A stretch of DNA of 64,000 nucleotides from Psilocybe azurescens. Its lineage: Eukaryota > Basidiomycota > Agaricomycetes > Agaricales > Agrocybaceae. Location: assembly GCA_023853785.1 (NCBI GenBank), contig JAJIRX010000904.1:62001-126000 (forward strand), written 5' to 3'. Every line of letters begins with the position of its first letter. The first letter of the stretch is position 1. The notes below the pieces were generated by a model. It worked only from the letters and a program-made list of their open reading frames with translations, searched no databases and had not been told where the DNA came from. This document shows positions 46,301 through 57,201 of the stretch, in pieces. Both the position numbers and the translations under genes were made by a program.

Positions 46301-48963
46301 GGCTGAAGATTTCAAGACCAAAATGCGAGAAGTTCGTGCGTCTTCGTCAATGGGGCTTGACTCATTTGCCATCATTGCCAAGTTTATCACTCCCTCCAAA
46401 ATCAGCAGCCTCTTACTTCCAGTTAAAACGATGATGCAGGCGACTGAAGCCATTAAAGTTATGACACTCGTGGAAGACGTTCTCAAGCGGATATCGACTG
46501 GCCTTAACAGCAACAAGCATCTGATACAAACGGAACTTCTGGCTCTATGCAATACTCTCATCAGCCAAAACGCAAAGTTTCTTCAGCAGACTCCTTCACG
46601 TCGGAAGCCCAATGCCAAAGGGGACGCCATCGTTCAGGTGAGGAGGAAAGTTGCGTCCGAAGTTGATCATTATGCGAACAATTCCTTCCGGTGAGTCTTT
46701 TGCTACGTCTTTCTTTCTTCCCCATCGTTCCAACAATTATTCCAGTTTTGTGACCTTTGGCCTTGAGCTTCTCAATACTGCACTCAAGCGCAATCGTTTT
46801 GATTTCCGCGAGCCTGCCCAGCTGTCTCGACTTGAATCGATCGTTGTTGTGGTTGGAAATACCTTGTACTCCACCAACGCGGCAGTTTTGATCCTGGGAA
46901 TGCGATGCGCTGCCGGCCTAGTCAAGTGTCCGCTGAAGGCCATTACAAAATCCCTTCCCGTTATCGTCCAACAGATCCTTGACATCATCAAACAGACCGG
47001 AAACACTGAATCGGAACTTGTTCAGGTGGCGTTCAAGTCTTTAGGCGCAATACTTCGCGATGGACCACCAGTTCAAGTGAAAGAAAAAGACCTGGTGTAT
47101 TTGATTGAATTGCTTTCTCCAGATCTTGAGGAACCTTCCCGTCAAGCCTCTGTCTTCACCCCTTCTTCGCGCTATCATTACGCGCAAATTCATTGTCCCG
47201 GAGATTTATGATCTTATGGAGAAAGTGTCAGAGGTATCTGTTACCAGCCAGTCTACGCAAGTACAGGAACTTTGCCGCGGCGTACTTTTGCAATTCCTGC
47301 TCGACTACCCGCAAGGTAAAGGCCGTTTACGTAATCAAATGTCTTTCTTCGCGAAGAATCTTTCCTACATACACGAATCGGGCCGCACCAGTATCATGGA
47401 ATTGCTTAGTGCTGTTATCGTCAAATTCCAGGCCAATTTAATTCAAGAATACGCGGATCTTCTCTTCGTAGCTCTCGTCATGGTCGTCGCGAATGACGAA
47501 TCCTCAAAATGCCGTGAAATGGCCGCGCAGCTCGTCAAAAATCTGTGGTCGAGATTAGATGAAGAACATCGCAATATTCTACTTTCTCACTTGCATTCGT
47601 GGACTTCGCAGACTGCCCAACCGCTTCTGACGTGGGTTTCGGTGCAGGTTTATGGGTTTGTTGTCGATGTTGCTCAAGCCGATACGCTGCCTTACATCAC
47701 TGTCGTTCTGGACGATTTGAAGAGCGCATTGCAGCGTAGTGCCTCTGCTATCAAAATTGCGGAAGATTTCGAAGAAGCCAATGATATGGAGATGGATTTG
47801 GAGTGGCAACTTCCTTATCACTCTCTTACCGTCCTTACGAAGATTCTTCGTGTTTTCCCTCACTTTGCGACCGAAGAAGATAAGATCGAATGGACCATCG
47901 TTGTAGATCATCTTATTTTCCCTCATGCCTGGGTACGGACTGCGGCTTGTAGATTACTTGGCCTGCTCTTTTCTGCGGTGCCCGTTGCTGCCCCCCGGAC
48001 CGAACTACCAGATGAACACCCGATGTCTCGTTCTGGCATGCAGCTGGTCGCAAGGAAGCTCACTCAGCAACTCAAGAGTGAACACCTCGACGAGGTGCTT
48101 AGCTTGCAGGTCGTCAAGAACCTATTCTATCTCGGCAAATGTTTCTGCTTGATGCCTGTTGGAGACGCGGCAGCTGTGAACGAAGATGCGGAGGATATTC
48201 TTGATAACGAGAATGGTGCTCTGGCCGCCGAACCTCTTGCCCAGGACGATGGCGATAAGTTGAAGAATCTTAACAGCCCTTTGCCCTGGCTGTTCTCGAA
48301 AGTGTCGTATCAGATCAAATCAGGGCATATTGCAAGACGCAGTAAGGCTGCAACGAAGGTATGATATCTCTTACTAGTGATGTGTATCGAATGTACTGAC
48401 GATCTTATCCTCCAGCCAAACTGGTCACAACAACCTTTGGCGGGGCTGAGATGGTTCGCGGCTATGACCTCGCACATGGAGGCAGCGAGGCTCGAGCAAT
48501 TCCTGGTCCATATTTTGACACCCGTGTATCGTATAACGGAGGACGATACAATTCGCGATACGCAAATGGGTAGGTTTTCTACATTTCGTTTTAATCATAT
48601 TTTTTGCTTATGAGAGTCGTCGGAATTTCTTAGAGGAACTGAAGACAACAGCTGTGGAGTTGCAAGATCTGGTGCAAACTAAAGTAGGCACGACCAAATT
48701 TGCCACCGTATACAACCAGATTCGGCAGAGTGTCCTCGGAGTTCGTAGAGAAAGGAAGGTTGCTAGGGTGCTCCAGGCATCAACACATCCTGAAGCCGCT
48801 GCGAAGAGAAAGATCCAGCGCAATGCGATCAAGAAAGATAGTAGGAAGCGGAAGGAACGAGGATTCTTGTAAGTTTGCTTATTTATTTTGTTCATGTTGG
48901 ATGAAAGGCTAACTTTCCGTTAGGGAAGGGAAGGGAAAGACGAAACGGCGCAGGGAAGAATGA
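40346..48963 (+). CDS. UTP20: UTP20 (DRIM), small-subunit processome HEAT protein
   Basis: About 2,500 residues, HEAT-rich, with the usual UTP20 layout. UTP20 belongs to the U3 snoRNP/SSU processome in the nucleolus and is needed for 18S rRNA maturation. The start is acidic (MKDMDIDEPMEFVPQVKRFK). Landmarks: DVQSYEHQLLATLGECSSLA (43.2 kb), DELGLLVDLMLRPFGWD (43.8 kb), the DRIM region KIIGELIHLIPDMQDRQSAT (44.75 kb), a long uninterrupted exon 44.67-46.69 kb, NRFDFREPAQLSRLESIVVV (46.8 kb), QVQELCRGVLLQFLLDYPQG (47.26 kb). The C-terminal tail is strongly basic (AAAKRKIQRNAIKKDSRKRK; ends KTKRRREE) as expected for nucleolar targeting. One-base frame problems occur in the G-rich run near 43705, the G run 44601-44603 and the C run 47159-47162. 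Confidence 0.95.
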
Positions 48964-49160
48964 TTCATTGGGGAACCCGACCTCCATTAACGACCATTGA
49001 CGACCTATCGAACTTCTAATCATTACAGTTCCTAAATGCGCACATTGTCGCCTTAGTACTTATTTAATATATTCCTCATAATCACTTTCTCAAATTTCGT
49101 GAAAAATAAATTAGTACAGTACAATGAATGAAACGTAACTCTGTAACTGAGTATGTATAA

Positions 49161-50162
49161 TTAATACTGCTTCCCTCCGCGGTACACGTTCGCATCCTCT
49201 TCGCTACTTGCCCCGAATGCTAATTGATCCTCCTCAGCAATAGCATCGTCATCATCTTCGTTCCAGTCGCTCGTCGTTTCCCACTCGTTTTCAAATTCGA
49301 TGTCCAGCGATGTTTCTTCCTGGCCGTCTGTGAGCGGATAAAACGAAGCAAGCTGTGGCGCCTGGAACGATGTGGGATTCCGCGATGTAGGTTGCACCCA
49401 TCGTCTCTCCCGCAGTCGTTTGTGACGTTCTCTGTCCTGCTCGATCCGCTTGTTGACCTCATTCCGGGGAAGGCTTTGCTGAGGAGATGGGGCATGCTTT
49501 GATGATTCCGCGGTGTTGGAAGAGGCGATTTTGGGGCGTGAGCCGAGGGATGAAAAGACGTCGTCGATCCTTTGAGGGTCGATGTAGCGCTTGCTCCTCC
49601 AGTTTTCTAGGATCTGGAAGGAAAATATGAGAAGATGATTCGTTCAGGGGAAAGTTCTTCAACCGACCTGCTTTGTGCTGACGAGGTTTGGAAGCCCTTG
49701 CCTCCCTTCTGGTACGATCGAATCGATTATTCGGTTCAGGTCGCGGGTCACCAATTCAACGTATAGCCCATTTGCATTTGTCGCTCGTGAACTTTCAGAG
49801 TTGGAATGTGACTTCACCATAAGGCATGTTTCGCAAAGGGAGTCGAGGAAGTATAGAATGTTTATTCTGGAATTGATGGAACCCTTTTCGAATATAACTA
49901 GTCAGATTGAGGTAGAAGCAAGGTGGAAGGTTTCAGGATGCTTTACCTTCTGGGTTTCTTCGATAATACAGTCCCATATGTCGTCTTTACATTCGAAATT
50001 TTTGATTGCATAGCTAACAACCTTTTGTATCGATTGCTGTGAGCTGTACTTCAGTGGAAAACTCAAGTTTAGCAACCTTTTAGGCAGAACTAGAAGGAAT
50101 ACTGACGCATTTAGTCGACGAAGAAATTGTATAAACTGCATCCTTACTTCAAAAGGATCCAT
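49161..50162 (-). CDS. CTK3: CTK3, CTD kinase subunit gamma
   Basis: Four exons on the minus strand: 50162-50103, 50036-49947, then a third from the acceptor after ATTCGAAAAG (about 49890) to about 49670, and the last to the stop at 49161-49163. The protein starts MDPFEVRMQFIQFLRRLNAS, then QQSIQKVVSYAIKNFECKDD, INILYFLDSLCETCLM, NGLYVELVTRDLNRIID, NWRSKRYIDPQRIDDVFSS, NEVNKRIEQDRERHKRLRER, and an acidic C-terminus (ENEWETTSDWNEDDDDAIAE). This is the RNA-polymerase-II CTD-interacting-like domain plus C-terminal region of Ctk3, which with Ctk1 and Ctk2 phosphorylates Ser2 of the CTD. All exons read without indels. It is tail-to-tail with UTP20, 200 bases apart. Confidence 0.9.
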
Positions 50163-50540
50163 TTTGTTGGGATATTTTCTGATAGGAAATCTTTGAGGAG
50201 ATTGTAGGATGCTTCCCTCGGTTTAAGGAGAGTTGATGTGGAAGACCTGCGTACAACGGAGAGGTCAAGGAGGTGTGGTAAGTGGCTCAGCAAGTCAAGT
50301 TGGGCGGCCCGCAGAGTGCAGAGATAGTGTTTGGTTCCACCTTCTGAACAAATACATATAGAAGTGATGATGTCAGATGCATTCAATTGACTGTTGGATA
50401 CTCTCGTATTGAAGCGTTCACGCTGAACACCGTTGAACCCTTCGTATGTAACTCTACGTATTGATTGGACTACTTCCTTTGCCTGTTGTTATTATGCTCT
50501 TTGTCTATCGATACGGCATTCATACTCCCGACCCAGTGCC
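50163..50540. other. CTK3 promoter region
   Basis: The stretch lies between the CTK3 start (-) and the dynamin remnant (+). No coding sequence is recognised in it. Confidence 0.4.
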
Positions 50541-53027
50541 CTAGTGTAATCCGAGTTGCCAACAGACGCCCGTCCAATGCGCGCAGTTCCAAAAGTTGTG
50601 GGTGAGGGATTATTGTTGCAGAACGCTTATGCTCGAATCAAGCTCTATTTTGGTGTCGCCCAGCAGCCCCGAAGACCAGGCGACGAGCACTCCTGGCTCT
50701 GGGCTCTCAAATCCCAAAATCTCTCAAGGAAGGAGACATGCTTGATTTGGTGAATCGCCTCCGTTCCACTGGGTTAGTTCACGTTGCTATGTATAAGCTT
50801 GTCTTTTGCTTAACTGACCGGAGCATATCCACAGCATCCAGGTCGATATTGAACCCCCCAAATCGCTGTGTTTGGCTCTCAAAGTGCGGAAGGTCCTCTC
50901 ATCGAGAGCATTTCTGGAATCACCTTTTCGCGCGCTGCTGGCACCTGTACTCGGTTCGTTCCATCTTCAACCACGCTTACTCTCCTGCTTCCACTGGCGC
51001 GTCTTAATACCTTTAAAGCTAATCCACTGAGTGCAGATTATCAAAAATCAACGCGCCCCGGCAATGCATCGTCTCTCTGCGTTTCATCACGGACGCCGAA
51101 GGTCAAATGCTGGGTCAGGCGCGTAATCAAACATCCGGCGGGGTCATATACGATAAAAGTCAAGTAGAAGCACATATAAGAAGGGCTCAAATCGCAATTT
51201 CGAATCCACTCAAACCGTCAAAATCCTTTTTAGAAGATGAAGAAGACTTTGGGGGTTTCAAACTATAGTTAAGTTTTCTCTAATAATGCTGTAAGTTTGC
51301 TGCTTAGGGGGTCGGAGGTGGCCGATCTTTCTTTCGTTGATCTGCCGAGTGAGTCTGAGTGTCTAAATCCTGTTAAACGTTCAGATCCCGAGTCTTATAC
51401 GCGCCACTCTTCAGGACTGATTGCAACTCAAGCTGGCTGTTCTAAGGGCAGGCAACGATATCGATCTTGTTCAACGTCTAGTCACTATCTACATCAAGAA
51501 GCCCAATTGCATCATTTTATTGACAGTCGCTTTCACAAGTGAGTTGTCCATTCATTAACCGATTTCGCTCTCTGACGCGTCTCAACCAGCCGATTTTGAA
51601 ATTCAGGGTGCCCATCGCCTCACGAAGCAGTACGACTCGAAGGAAAAAGAACTATCAGCGTTTTGATCAAGTCTGATCGTATCCCTACTGGCGAGGAAGT
51701 CAACTGGCTCCCTTTTAACCGCAACGAAAAGGAACCACCGGAGAATGGCTGGTTCTGCGTTGAGCAGTAGAGCTCGCATGAGCTGAAAATCGTCACCACA
51801 TGGGAGGATGCAGGATAATGACTTTTTCTCCGCGACTGCATCTTGGTGCGAACTTGACACTTTGTACCAAAAACATTTGCGAATCGCGAACTTGGTGGAC
51901 AGACTGAGCACTGTCTTGTCCGATCGATGATGAGGAAGAGGAAGAGGAAGACCCTCAACATGACAACTCGACCCATGAGTCTAGCGTTATATCCCTAGCA
52001 AAACGGAAATCCTGACTAATAAAATTTATATCAACGAGGTAATGGGTAGGGCAAACCGGTGAGTTATAACCTTCGTGCTGCAGAAGAGCATATATTCATC
52101 GTCTTATTTCTGTTAGTGCTCGAATGAGGGAGTTGCCTGGTCATTTTCCATACGCTGTGCGGAAAACCTTCATCGAGGCTGTCATCAAAGAGCGGAAGTC
52201 TCCTGCCTTAGACCTCTGCAAAATCATCTACACAAGCACTTTGGAGTATGTTCAAGACCTCGTCTCGAAACACTTCAAAGATTCGGCTAGGGTCACCTCG
52301 AACAAACTGTCAAGTAAGCCTCTTATATACATGTGTAGTCAATTTTGCTAGCTAACATGGAGTTTACCGCCTCATCTCAGAGCTATAATGCATCAACACC
52401 TCGAATAGTGCAGGTACCATGCTGAAGACAAGATTTCCTGGCTCCTCGAAGGAGATCCTTTCTCGCTGAATACCCATTACTTAACTGATTACAAGAAAAG
52501 TTCCTTGCATACTATAAGGGCGAGAGGCAAGCATTACAACGATTCCGGGATAATGGCATCACTTAATGAAAACAATAATCCCCACATTACTGAAGCGCTA
52601 TCTGCGCCGGTTGCCACGGGCCTATCAAGAATCAATCCCATTGACCTTCAAAAGCTGCTGCCTTCTGACGAAATAGGACCTGCCTTGAACATTATGGCTG
52701 ACGTCCGGGCGTACCTCCAAGGTCTGTTTTCGTTTTGTCCATGCAAACTTCCGAGTAATATTTGCTTAACGTTTTTGTCTAGTCGCTTTCAAGCGATTTA
52801 TTGACAACGTTCCTCTTGCTATCGATCGCGAGCTTGTACGCGGGTTGACGAGAGATTTGTTGAAGAAGATATTTGATGAACTAGGGACAAACACTGCTGA
52901 GAGTCATGAAACCAGCAAGGACTTTGCATATGAGAGCCCACAAGTCGCCGATCGACGAGCAGACCTTGGAAAGAAGCTCGAGAGGCTCGAGAGCGCACAA
53001 AGACAGCTTTCTCGGATTAGTGCTTAA
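50541..53027 (+). pseudogene. Dynamin-family GTPase pseudogene
   Basis: All parts of a dynamin can be followed in order. LLQNAYARIKLYF lies near 50620, LDLVNRLRSTG (50740) and a degenerate G1 motif FGSQSAEGPLIESISGIT (50868). QVEAHIRRAQIAISNPLKPS lies near 51160 and SEVADLSFVDLPS (G3, 51305). DIDLVQRLVTIYIKKPNCII lies near 51460, SDRIPTGEEVNWLPF near 51680, the stalk RELPGHFPYAVRKTFIEAVI at 52130, and a C-terminal GED (NIMADVRAYLQ | VAFKRFIDNVPLAIDRELV, 52690-52860) ending at TAA 53025-53027. The P-loop lysine is lost (SAEGPL where SAGKSSL is usual, one codon short). There is an in-frame TAG near 51769, and several frame changes. Dynamins remodel membranes; this copy cannot bind GTP as read. 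Confidence 0.85.
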
Positions 53028-53688
53028 TAACACGTGATAAATACATTTCATTTGACAGTCCCGTTCTCTTGTTGACGCTCTTTTCATCAACTCATAGCAT
53101 CTAGCTGGTTCTTTTATTACAATGAGTGCGTGAGCGATGTTTTTCTTGTAAACCTGTCTCTGATACCTTGTCCGATTGTTTCTATATCCTTGTCAGGAAG
53201 CAGTTTGGTCAATTTAGCCAGGGACTCCTAAAGTGGCACAAAACTGAACTTCCACATCCAAATACTGGGGTCCGTAACCAGTAACACCTTATGACTTACG
53301 CTAACGGCATCAATGTAGCCAGCAATGGCCAGTGGGCGTTCCAGTGTGGAAGTGCTGCTATTGATATATCTTCGACTAGCAGGCCCCTGTAATGTTTTGA
53401 TCTAGTGAGCGGTGTTCGGTATTCTTACCTACTTTCTCCCATGTCGCGCGTGCGAGGCAAAGAATTTGAGCACTCACAACAATAATTTGCTTTCAGGTTT
53501 GTTAAGAGTATTGATTGCCGTCATTTCCCAAGCACTGCAATGCAGGCCACGAGGGGGCCTCGTGCACACATAAGCGCATACATGGAATACTAGCAATACC
53601 TGTATCTGGTACTTATAAATGGCCTCCGATGGATGTTCAAAACTCGCAGTGTCCCCATCGACGTCAATAAGTATCCCAATCGCTTTCA
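53028..53688. other. Intergenic between dynamin remnant and caspase gene
   Basis: No gene is recognised. A first exon of the caspase gene may lie here: its open frame extends upstream of the first in-frame ATG without a start codon. Confidence 0.4.
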
Positions 53689-53754
53689 TTGGCAAAGAGC
53701 CACATTAAGAAGTTCATCTCTTTCTTAAGAAATATATCTAGGCGGTTCAGCATC

Positions 53755-53880
53755 ACTCCAGCACCCAGCCTGCTAATGGAAGAACCGTCACAGGAGATGC
53801 ACAACTCCCCCAACTCCACTCCAGCACCCAGCCTGCAGGTCGAGGAACCATCACAGGAGCTGTACAATGCCCCCGACTCC
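53755..53880 (+). repeat. Two tandem 63-bp units in caspase gene N-terminus
   Basis: Two adjacent 21-codon units (53755-53817, 53818-53880) share TPAPSL..EEPSQE..N.P.S. The first in-frame ATG (53776) lies inside unit 1, which suggests that the true protein start is further upstream. Confidence 0.85.
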
Positions 53881-56286
53881 CCCCTGTCTTGGTCATTTGA
53901 ATTGGAAAAAGTAAGTCCATATCTAGTCGCGAACCATATTGACGCCCGTCGGCTGCTTAGTTTTCACGCTCTTCTCATTGGAATCGATGAATACCCACCG
54001 GAACTAAGACCTCTAGGAGGAGCTGTGCGGGATATGGAGAATATGAAGAAATTCCTTGTTGCTGCATTCGACGTTCCTGAAGGTTCAAATCTCGATATCC
54101 GACAGCTCAAGAACAAGGATGCCACGCGTGCTAATATCATCTCAGAAATTCGCAAACTGAAAACTAGTGGCTTAGTCAAGATGAACGACGCGATACTTAT
54201 CTTCTATGCGGGACATGGTGCTACAATGCCTCCTCCGGAAGGCTGGCCTGGGCACAGTGCAACTCCGCCTGCAGAAGGCTGGCCAGAAGCCGCCGAGATT
54301 CAGTGCATTGTCGCATCCGATGTCAAAATCTCCCAAGAGAATCGAAAGTACTTTGCCAATGGCGTTGTTCTCGATCGTACTCTTGCAGCTCTCCTCCACG
54401 ATCTAGCGGATAGTAAAGGAAACAATATTGTACGTCATGCTATTTATTCTGGTGCTTTTCAGTTCACAAACTTGTCATACAGACCGTTATCCTAGACTGC
54501 TGCCACTCTGGGTCTGGTACCCGCGACGCGTTGGAGCCTGAGATTGTGCGCGGGGTCGAGTTCAAGGATCCTGAGGGGACCCGTATCACTGTTCAAAGGA
54601 CTACGACCAGGAAACCTGGGATAAGTTCATTGACTCTGGCCGGGGATCTGTGATTGACCACAAGTATCGTCACGCCGGCCTTAGCTCCCATGTGCTTCTC
54701 GCTGCCTGCGGATCGAAAGAAAAGGCCTCCGATGGGTATTCTTTTACGCAAGCTCTTCTTGATTATCTAGGAACAGCCTCACTCGACGCGCTCTCGTATG
54801 TTGTTCTTATGAGGAACATCGATCCAAAGAATCGCCTGTATGTCTTTAAAATTACCAAGCGATATGAACTCGAAAACTGAATGATAATGTAGGAAACTCC
54901 AGCATCCTATATGTGAAGGCAATGGCAAGAATAGCGTCTTTTTGATGTGAAGGAAATAAATGTAGGGCGACCGACATATGATGTTATCAAGGAGAATGGG
55001 CGTCTGATTCTGTGCGCCGGCGAGATCCTTGGCATAATTCCCAATACCGAGTTTGCAGTTTACACTTCGAAGGTGTTTACTATCAACAGTACGCTCCTCG
55101 GAAACTTCATCGTTGACTCTGTTGGCACCACGACGTCCTCACTGAAATGCACACCAGCTGAATTCGAGTTGATAGAGCACGACTCTGCTGTTGCGTCCCC
55201 AACTACCCCCTCCCAGAACAAGTTTTCTGTGCACGTTGCCGATGAGTCGATATGTTCCTGCGTAGAAGTAGCTATCGCCAAAGAAAACCCCGAGGATCGG
55301 TGCGGCCGACCACAGCTCAACACTGATGGCCCATCCAATAATTTAGACCTTATTCTCGGCTTGAGCGGCGGGGAGGTCAACTTTTTCTATCCGCCTCTGT
55401 CCAAGGTGGGCACACTCGGACTAGAGCGCCTACATTTCACATTTCCACCGGATCCAACGCTGATTTGCCGAGTTCTTCGCTCCGCTGCTCACTTTTTCAT
55501 GTATTTAAACCACAGGCCACAGAACAGTATCCTCCGGAGTGGAGTGGAGGTGCATCTGTGCGAGCTCGAAGAGACCAATGGCTACCAGATAATGGGTGGA
55601 AAGATTCGCCGCGAGATGCAGTCCAAGCGCCGCTTGAATCCCAACGAGTTTCTGAGATATGAAGTTGAAGCTGCGAAGGCCGGGGCTTCACTTGACACGG
55701 TGCCAGCGTATGGCATTGAAATAATCAACAAAAACAAGGACGTTGACTTGTTTGTATGGGCTTTCTTCTTTGACTGTAGCACACTTGAAATAAGTGAGTA
55801 CCGAGTCATTTCATTTCATTGTTTCATGTCTTACAATTTTGTCTGCATGTAGGACAGTACTATGAACCTCATGTGGTAGCGGGTAAGACCATGGTAGACC
55901 CGACATTACCGTCTCGCAAGGACAATCGGGAGCCGCTGCCAATTGCTCTCAACTTCAGGAACGGCGGTGGTCAGCTGCTTCGGCTGCAGCTATATGACCA
56001 ACAGTTACTCGACGTCGGTTTCCTGCAGATCTTCCTCTCGACAAAGTATCTTGGTGGTGGGCTCTCCAGTATCGCGCAAGCGCCTCCGTTGATACATATC
56101 GATGGATCATGGGCCGGGTTCCGCAAAATAAGGTTATATGAGGGCCCAACTAAACAGTTCGAAAGGGGGCATAGCGATATCTGGGATGTGATTACGATTC
56201 CACTGGTTCAGCGCGCGACAGGCGAGCATCAACCTAAAGATAATCCAGTTGCAACCAACTTGTACGATCAATATTCACATTCGTAG
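53776..56286 (+). CDS. Caspase-like peptidase (C14/metacaspase) with long C-terminal region
   Basis: The N-terminal tandem repeat is followed by a caspase-fold domain starting ALLIGIDEYPPELRPLGGAV. The catalytic His is in AILIFYAGHGA (54205). An intron (54430-54482) precedes the catalytic Cys in TVILDCCHSGSG, so both dyad residues are intact. Peptidases of this family cut after Lys/Arg or Asp and act in cell death and stress. The domain ends near HVLLAACGSKEKASDGYSFT, FTQALLDYLG. About 450 further residues form a beta-rich region of unknown function, including KFSVHVADESICSC and LNFRNGGGQLLRLQLYDQQL, with a last intron near 55795-55851. Two runs need one extra base (G at 54598-54599, T run 54939-54943). 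A partial copy of the 3' end sits at 7690-8252. The start is uncertain; the frame is open to 53689. Confidence 0.85.
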
Positions 56287-56800
56287 GCATGATCTCAATG
56301 TATTGTAGGCTGACAATGCGCATTTATTTAACTGTTCGCCAGCGGACAATGTAACTCATCGATCGACATGGCATGGGTTTTCAATACACACGTATTTAGT
56401 CATCCATCAGCGGACTCAACCACACAAAAAATGATAACATATATTGGTAGATCTTGGCAGAACAACCAGGTCCGCATTGAAATTTGTGATATGATTGTCG
56501 GGCGTGGGATACAGACGTCGTCCTAGTGGTAAGGAGAATGCTGAGTGTGCGTTATTAAAACAATGGGTAATGTTCTGTAGCACAACCCTCGTAAATGGTG
56601 ATGTCGCATTAACTTCGAAGGAGGGATAGGGTAGTAGACTAAGTACTTTTCTTCCGATGCCAATGCGACGGGTTCTTCTTTCCTCGAGGTAGGGGGTGAA
56701 CCAGCATAAAACTGTGAGCTGTGCTCACGCAATGATACTAGGGAAGGGGTCGTCCGGACATCGTTGCGGAGAAGTGACTGGACAAGCGTATAGCTGTTGT
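56287..56800. other. Intergenic, possible further CTK3 relic sequence
   Basis: No intact gene. A minus-strand open frame over 56523-57011 has no domain of its own apart from the CTK3-like part described in the next entry. Confidence 0.4.
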
Positions 56801-56807
56801 TATACGG

Positions 56808-57110
56808 TAAGTGCCTTTGAAGGTCGATGTAGCGCTTGCTCCTCTTTAAAGTTGGATCTGGAAGTGAGATGTGAGATGATGATAAGTTCGTCCTGTAGCT
56901 GTTCAGCGAATCCATTTTATAGTTTATGCGATGACGAAGTTTGGCAGGCTTCGTCTTAAAAATGTTTATCTTGGAATTGAAGAGCCCTGTTTCGCATATA
57001 AAGCAGCACATTCCGAATCTGATCCATGTTATTCGAGGTCTAAATCTAAATAATGCTATAATACAGTCTTGTACACGATGTACGTTGGAAAGCGATTACG
57101 AAGCAGTCTT
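56808..57110 (-). pseudogene. CTK3 fragment copy
   Basis: The segment around 56818-56880 is nearly identical to the CTK3 exon/intron border at 49570-49630 (GGTCGATGTAGCGCTTGCTC is shared exactly, and GGATCTGGAAG follows in both). The encoded KRSKRYIDLQR recalls NWRSKRYIDPQRID of CTK3. A second block at about 56935-57005 (GACGAAGTTTGG, GTTTATCTTGGAATTGAAGA) matches 49680-49890 in the same order and orientation, with internal sequence missing. It is a truncated, diverged duplicate without coding potential. Confidence 0.7.
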
Positions 57111-57201
57111 GAAATGTGATCTGCAGTCCAAAATGCATAAATATCGACATAGGGAGTGTAATGAGATCTTCCTTGGTTGAAACAAGTTGTTCCAAACTTC
57201 A

